Shown here piece after piece: positions 60,041 through 64,000 of a stretch of DNA of 64,000 bases. The DNA lies in the NCBI GenBank assembly GCA_029931535.1, contig JAQPZY010001626.1:5596501-5660500 (forward strand), written 5' to 3'. Every line of letters begins with the position of its first letter. The stretch's first letter is position 1. The notes under the pieces were generated by a model that was not told the DNA's origin, did no database searches, and saw nothing but the letters and a program-made list of their open reading frames with translations. Source of the DNA: Margaritifera margaritifera (taxonomy: Eukaryota > Mollusca > Bivalvia > Unionida > Margaritiferidae). Both the position numbers and the translations under genes were made by a program.

Positions 60041-63000
60041 TCATCTTCTAGGTCGGCGTTTGTATTCGCAATGAAATTTTTGTCTTGGAACTTTCCCTTT
60101 TTTATACTGGAGCTCAGGGTTTCCGTATGGTACAGTATTGTGGTCTGGAAGTCGCCTTCGTTTCTGAAAGACAGTTTGATAGACTTTTTCTAAAGGTCGA
60201 CTGACGATTTGGTAGTTTTGCAAACCGAAAATTGTGTGTGGATTCAATGTTTTCACGCAAAAGTCTTGATCTTGTCCGAACTGTAAAGCTTCTTTAAACA
60301 CGTCAAAGTTAACTACTTTACTTCAAACGATAGTTCAGTGCTAGTCCTTTGACTTTGAATTTGGTATACACTTGTCCATTTCGATCTCTGTACTGGTATC
60401 CGTATTTTTGGGGGCCACCGCTGGGAAAACTCACAATAGTGCCTTCTGGGTGTTCGTCAGTCCATGATCCTAAACGATCGTCTTCAATGCCTGGGTTATT
60501 GCTGTGAGGGCGATCGATGTACATAAAACTGTCAGTGTAAAAGTAAAGAACTCGTTCTCCTAAAGTTCCAAGGCATCATACAATTTGAAACAGGCATTGG
60601 TTGTCACGTAGGCTGCAATGATGACATTTCCAAACGCGTCGGCGGTGCAAATTTGTCGCTTCTTCGTAATTCACCAAGATCAAATCTTCACGGAGGGTCT
60701 CCTTGTGTTTCGTAAGTTTTCCTTTGGCGTCCACAAGTTGAAAGTAGCAGCTTGGATCTGCCAAGTATTCTGTCTTGGGCAATATCGGACGCTGCGCCAA
60801 TTTTCCCCACAAACAATTCAACATGACGTTGGCAAACGATCGTCTTGTTATGTTCTTTTTTACGTGTTCCAAAGTAATACCTTCCTGAGTTCGGTATCGT
60901 TCTTTGAATTTGTCTTTCTCTTCTGGAGTCTGACAGCAAGAAGGATAGCCGCTAGCTTCTTGTTACAGTTTTGTGAATTCGTTGACGTACCTGGAAAAAA
61001 ATTCCTTGAATCGTCATCTATTTTGTATTGTTCTGTGGTAGGAAAGTGCCAAACTTCGTATACTTTTAACAAGCGGTATCCTCAATCGAGAACAAGAAAC
61101 AATTCTACACTTACTCACGTTCTTATCAAAGCGCGTTCTTTATCCTTGTGGCTAGAAGATTGGTCTTATTACACGTTTCAGCACACGTACGGCATAAATT
61201 AAACAATGATTTTCCTTGGCAATGATGTGATAAGACAGGATGGTACAAGTTGGTTTGGGGTAACAATTTGCATTTGATTAAACCTTTGTATTGACAAATG
61301 TGTTCCACGTCGATGTGCTCTGTCAACATTTCATGGTGGCCGGTAGGAAATCGAGTATATTTGCACATCCAAGAATAGAAAGAACACAGATCGGTGTATT
61401 TGATCTGCTCTTCTTGAGATTCGTCCACGTCATACGGCAAGCGTGTCGCATGGGTACCACCTCCAAACAAATTGTCGTGTGGATTCAAAGGTGCGATGTC
61501 TACCACGTCGTAAATTTCGGCAATGCGTCTAAATTCTGGATCGGTTTTGAAACGTCTATCGTAGTCGTGTTCCCACATTTCAATCACTTTGTATCCTTGT
61601 CTTTATAACCTCTGTCGTCGTTGGTATGTTTGCTTGTACAACTCTGACAAAGGACTTTTCAGGTTTTGTTGTGGCAAACAAATGGAGCATCCGTGAAATA
61701 AACATCCCTGGAATTCGTACACCGTCTGAGGGTTTTCTACATCTCAAACATCCACAGAAAGGTTTCCAATTTTCTTTTCTCCACCGTTTCTAGCATGTTG
61801 TATCCATTTGTCTTCAGTTTCACACAAGTAATGGAGGCAGCACAAAGCTTTGGCGGAATATCGACGGCTGACAGAAATATAGTATTGAGAGGGTATGAGA
61901 GCTAGTTTGTTTGCGGGCATTAACTTTTTTTTAAGATAGACTAATCCACACGCTTTAACGATGGTAGAAGTTTATTTCAAAGGACCGATACCTCTGTGAT
62001 CCAAAAATTATTGTGGAAATTTTTTCTCGACATCGTCGTAAAACGTCCACATCTTATCGGAAATATTTCAACATTTCTTCTTAAGAGTCAGACGGGTTTG
62101 TAGAGCGAGTTTGGTACCAGGCGTAAAATGCTTCTCGTTGTTCTGTGTGCATACAGTCGGGGTCGTGGTAGAGAATATTAGGCAAATGCGGGAGCACAAC
62201 GTGTTGATTAGCTTCGGTATTGAAAAAGAGTGGAAAATAACCTTATGCCATTTCTGTCATTCGAAACATTTTAGGCATTCTACTCAAATGCATGGCTAGA
62301 TAACTCATGGAATCCTAAAACTGTACTTGTTCCACTTTCGTGTAAATGAGTTTGACTCCATTCATGGTGACTGTACGGCATTCGGTGCCTTGTTCTAAAT
62401 AATATAAGAAAAGAAATTGTCCGTCGTATCCTAAAACATTTTGAGCCATGACTGTAGCATATCGATGCCAGTCCTCGTAACGCTGGATGTCCTCTTCGCT
62501 CCAAGTGTTCTCGGTAAGGTCTAAAATCCATTCGGTATAACCAGCAACAGTACGAGAGCCACGAAAGATTTTTTCACTTCCTCCTGGAATCTTACTACAA
62601 TTGGGACAATGAAAAAAGATAGGTTCTTGTATACACTTCTCGAAAGCACGATGAGCTATGCAAAAATTAGGGATGTGATTTCCAGTCTCTTATGTACATT
62701 CGAAGTCAAAAAAGATAAAACCCACTTGTTTATTTTTGTTCTTGTTCCGATCATCCTTTAATACTTTCTCCAGTTCATTGTAATATTTTTTAATGTAGCA
62801 TTGATGCTCCAAGTCCACAACTTGGGCACAAAAACGACATCTTTTGTTTCCTGGACAAACGTTTGACTTTGGGTTATTCGTTCGAATAAGATATCCACAA
62901 GTGGACAACAATCTCAATACTTCGCAAGCACTTTTCTGTTATTGAACTTGTTTCATGCGGTGTTGTTCGTAACAAGTTGGAGTGACAAAGGATCGCTTAT

Positions 63001-63996
63001 AAGTCGAACATGAAATCCTTTCTTTTCCTCTCCTGCAAGGTCTCGAAGCTAAAGAGTCCCGACAAACTCTTTCCACAATGAATTTGTTGCTCGCGACTGT
63101 TAAATCCATGGTCACATTTCTCACAATAGTAACTGTATCTAATAAATCCTGTGACACTGGTAATGGTATCAAAATGCTCTTGATGATGATACATATTAAT
63201 GTATTTTCCGTCTGGAAAATCTGGTCCTCGAAACATATGAGCTCCGCGAACCACTTGAGGGTATACATTCAATGATTAACGAGGAGCCAACTCGTCTTGA
63301 AGTTTCTGCATTTCAAGAATGCCGCACACCGTCTATTTGGAAATGCCTGCTTGCTGCAAAAGGAGTTCTGCTTCTTTTCGTTGTTGATGTCTGTCCTATT
63401 TTCTAATGTATTTCCATGATCTTTTCCATTCCACTGTATCGTTCTTCTCGGCATATCTTCGACCTACGACGATGGCACGGGCTCAGCACATCTGATCTTG
63501 TGAGCTATTAATGTGGACGATACTTGTTTTGGGTGTGCGGAGTTCATCCACCAATAACGTTTTACGTCGTCCACCGCCACTAGGAGGTGAAGCGTGTGTC
63601 ATGTGAAGAGTGGCTTTTTCATCAGTCATGTTAAACACGTCATTGGATTGTTGAACGTGTTGAATTCTGTTGATAACTTTTGAAGGTATTAATTCTGCCG
63701 GTGTGCTAAACTCAATCCAGACAGGAGACTTCACACTGTCGCGATTGATGGAGAGTCTCAACCGATAGTCATCTTTAGCTTGGCACTGTTCGAAATTTTC
63801 TGGAAGTCACTTTTTGGGTCTCTCGAATATGAAAATATTCTTCTGGAGCTACTGAACGACTTTCTTTCTTGGTTGATCTTGACTCTCTTGGCCTTGTGGT
63901 GGAGGTAGAGGGTGTTGGTTCATGTTCACTCATGTAATCTTCAAAATCACTGGCATGTACTTGTGCTAATACTTCACTTAGCGTATGAGTCGACAC
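60041..63996 (-). pseudogene. Protein-primed DNA polymerase B of the element (broken)
   Basis: About 1,300 codons long, as usual for Polinton/adintovirus PolB; it may continue beyond the window edge. Order leftward: variable N terminus (63483-63996); Cys/His-rich region (YCEKCDHGF, CRFCAQVVDLEH) at 62700-63270; exonuclease motif I FFDFECT at about 62693-62713; motif II NVLGYDGQ near 62430; motif III near 62050; motif A YTDLCSFYS with its aspartate at 61390-61392; motif B ANVMLNCLWGK at about 60800-60833; motif C at 60528-60545; KVKG near 60340; end at 60041. Lesions: a TAA inside motif III (62054-62056), several frameshifts, motif B lysine read as asparagine (60828-60830), and the first aspartate of motif C read as tyrosine (60537-60539). 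It cannot be active as it stands. Confidence 0.9.
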
Positions 63997-64000
63997 TGAA

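Larger units (their letters stand above)
51511..64000 (-). mobile_element. Polinton/Maverick (adintovirus-like) provirus, decayed, right end outside window
   Basis: At least ten genes on one strand form the set expected of Polintons and adintoviruses: protein-primed PolB, retroviral-type integrase, A32/FtsK-type packaging ATPase, penton-like minor capsid and double-jelly-roll major capsid protein. A BIR gene is an accessory. Gene order leftward: PolB, BIR, F-box-like ORF, unassigned ORF, membrane ORF, ATPase, virion-type small proteins, integrase, signal-like ORF, penton, small ORF, major capsid, two unassigned ORFs. No cysteine protease was found. Lesions in nearly every gene show a dead copy. 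The left boundary is approximate. Confidence 0.85.

Noticed and set aside
60618..61202. 194-codon plus-strand ORF
   Set aside because: It is the antisense shadow of PolB motif B and surroundings.

Overview
This window looks like intergenic DNA from an animal nuclear genome. It is AT-rich and full of microsatellites and minisatellites, and it carries tRNA-derived SINE fragments, a 5'-truncated non-LTR retrotransposon and several decayed large DNA transposons. No intact conventional host gene was recognised. The mix of long (AT)n, (CATA)n, (CTAT)n and (GA)n tracts, SINEs with a perfect A box, and Polinton/Maverick-type (adintovirus-like) elements fits a lophotrochozoan. A mollusc, possibly a cephalopod, is my best guess. 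The host is an inference with no marker gene behind it.

Layout. 0.9-4.25 kb: a 28-bp satellite with higher-order structure. 4.6-22.1 kb: non-coding DNA with two SINE copies in inverted orientation, a tRNA-like SINE head, a paired CRE motif and many short tandem repeats, including a 50-bp minisatellite open in all three frames of one strand. 22.1-24.9 kb (minus strand): a decayed protein-primed type-B DNA polymerase (PolB) of a Maverick-like element, whose exonuclease end runs in one frame into an unrelated hydrophobic protein family. 26.1-27.9 kb (plus): a LINE reverse transcriptase remnant. 28-43 kb: repeats and unassigned DNA, including a 54/57-bp minisatellite at 33.4-34.6 kb. 43.5-46.4 kb: a second, older Maverick-like PolB (plus strand) with a divergent partner gene. 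47.3-48.45 kb (minus): two diverged copies of a compact gene, each ending in a histone-mRNA-type 3' stem-loop. 49.07-50.94 kb (plus): a broken transposase-like gene.

51.5 kb to the right edge (minus strand): a third and best preserved element, a Polinton/Maverick or adintovirus-like provirus. Reading leftward it has PolB, a BIR (IAP-like) gene, an F-box-like mini-ORF, unassigned and membrane ORFs, the C-terminal part of a packaging ATPase, virion-type small proteins, a retroviral-type integrase, a penton-like minor capsid gene, a double-jelly-roll major capsid gene and two terminal unassigned ORFs. Together these would replicate (PolB), integrate (integrase), package (ATPase) and encapsidate (capsid proteins) the element, with the BIR protein as a possible anti-death accessory. 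Nearly every gene carries stops, frameshifts or lost catalytic residues, so the element is dead as it stands. The BIR domain is the exception: its reading frame and zinc ligands are intact.
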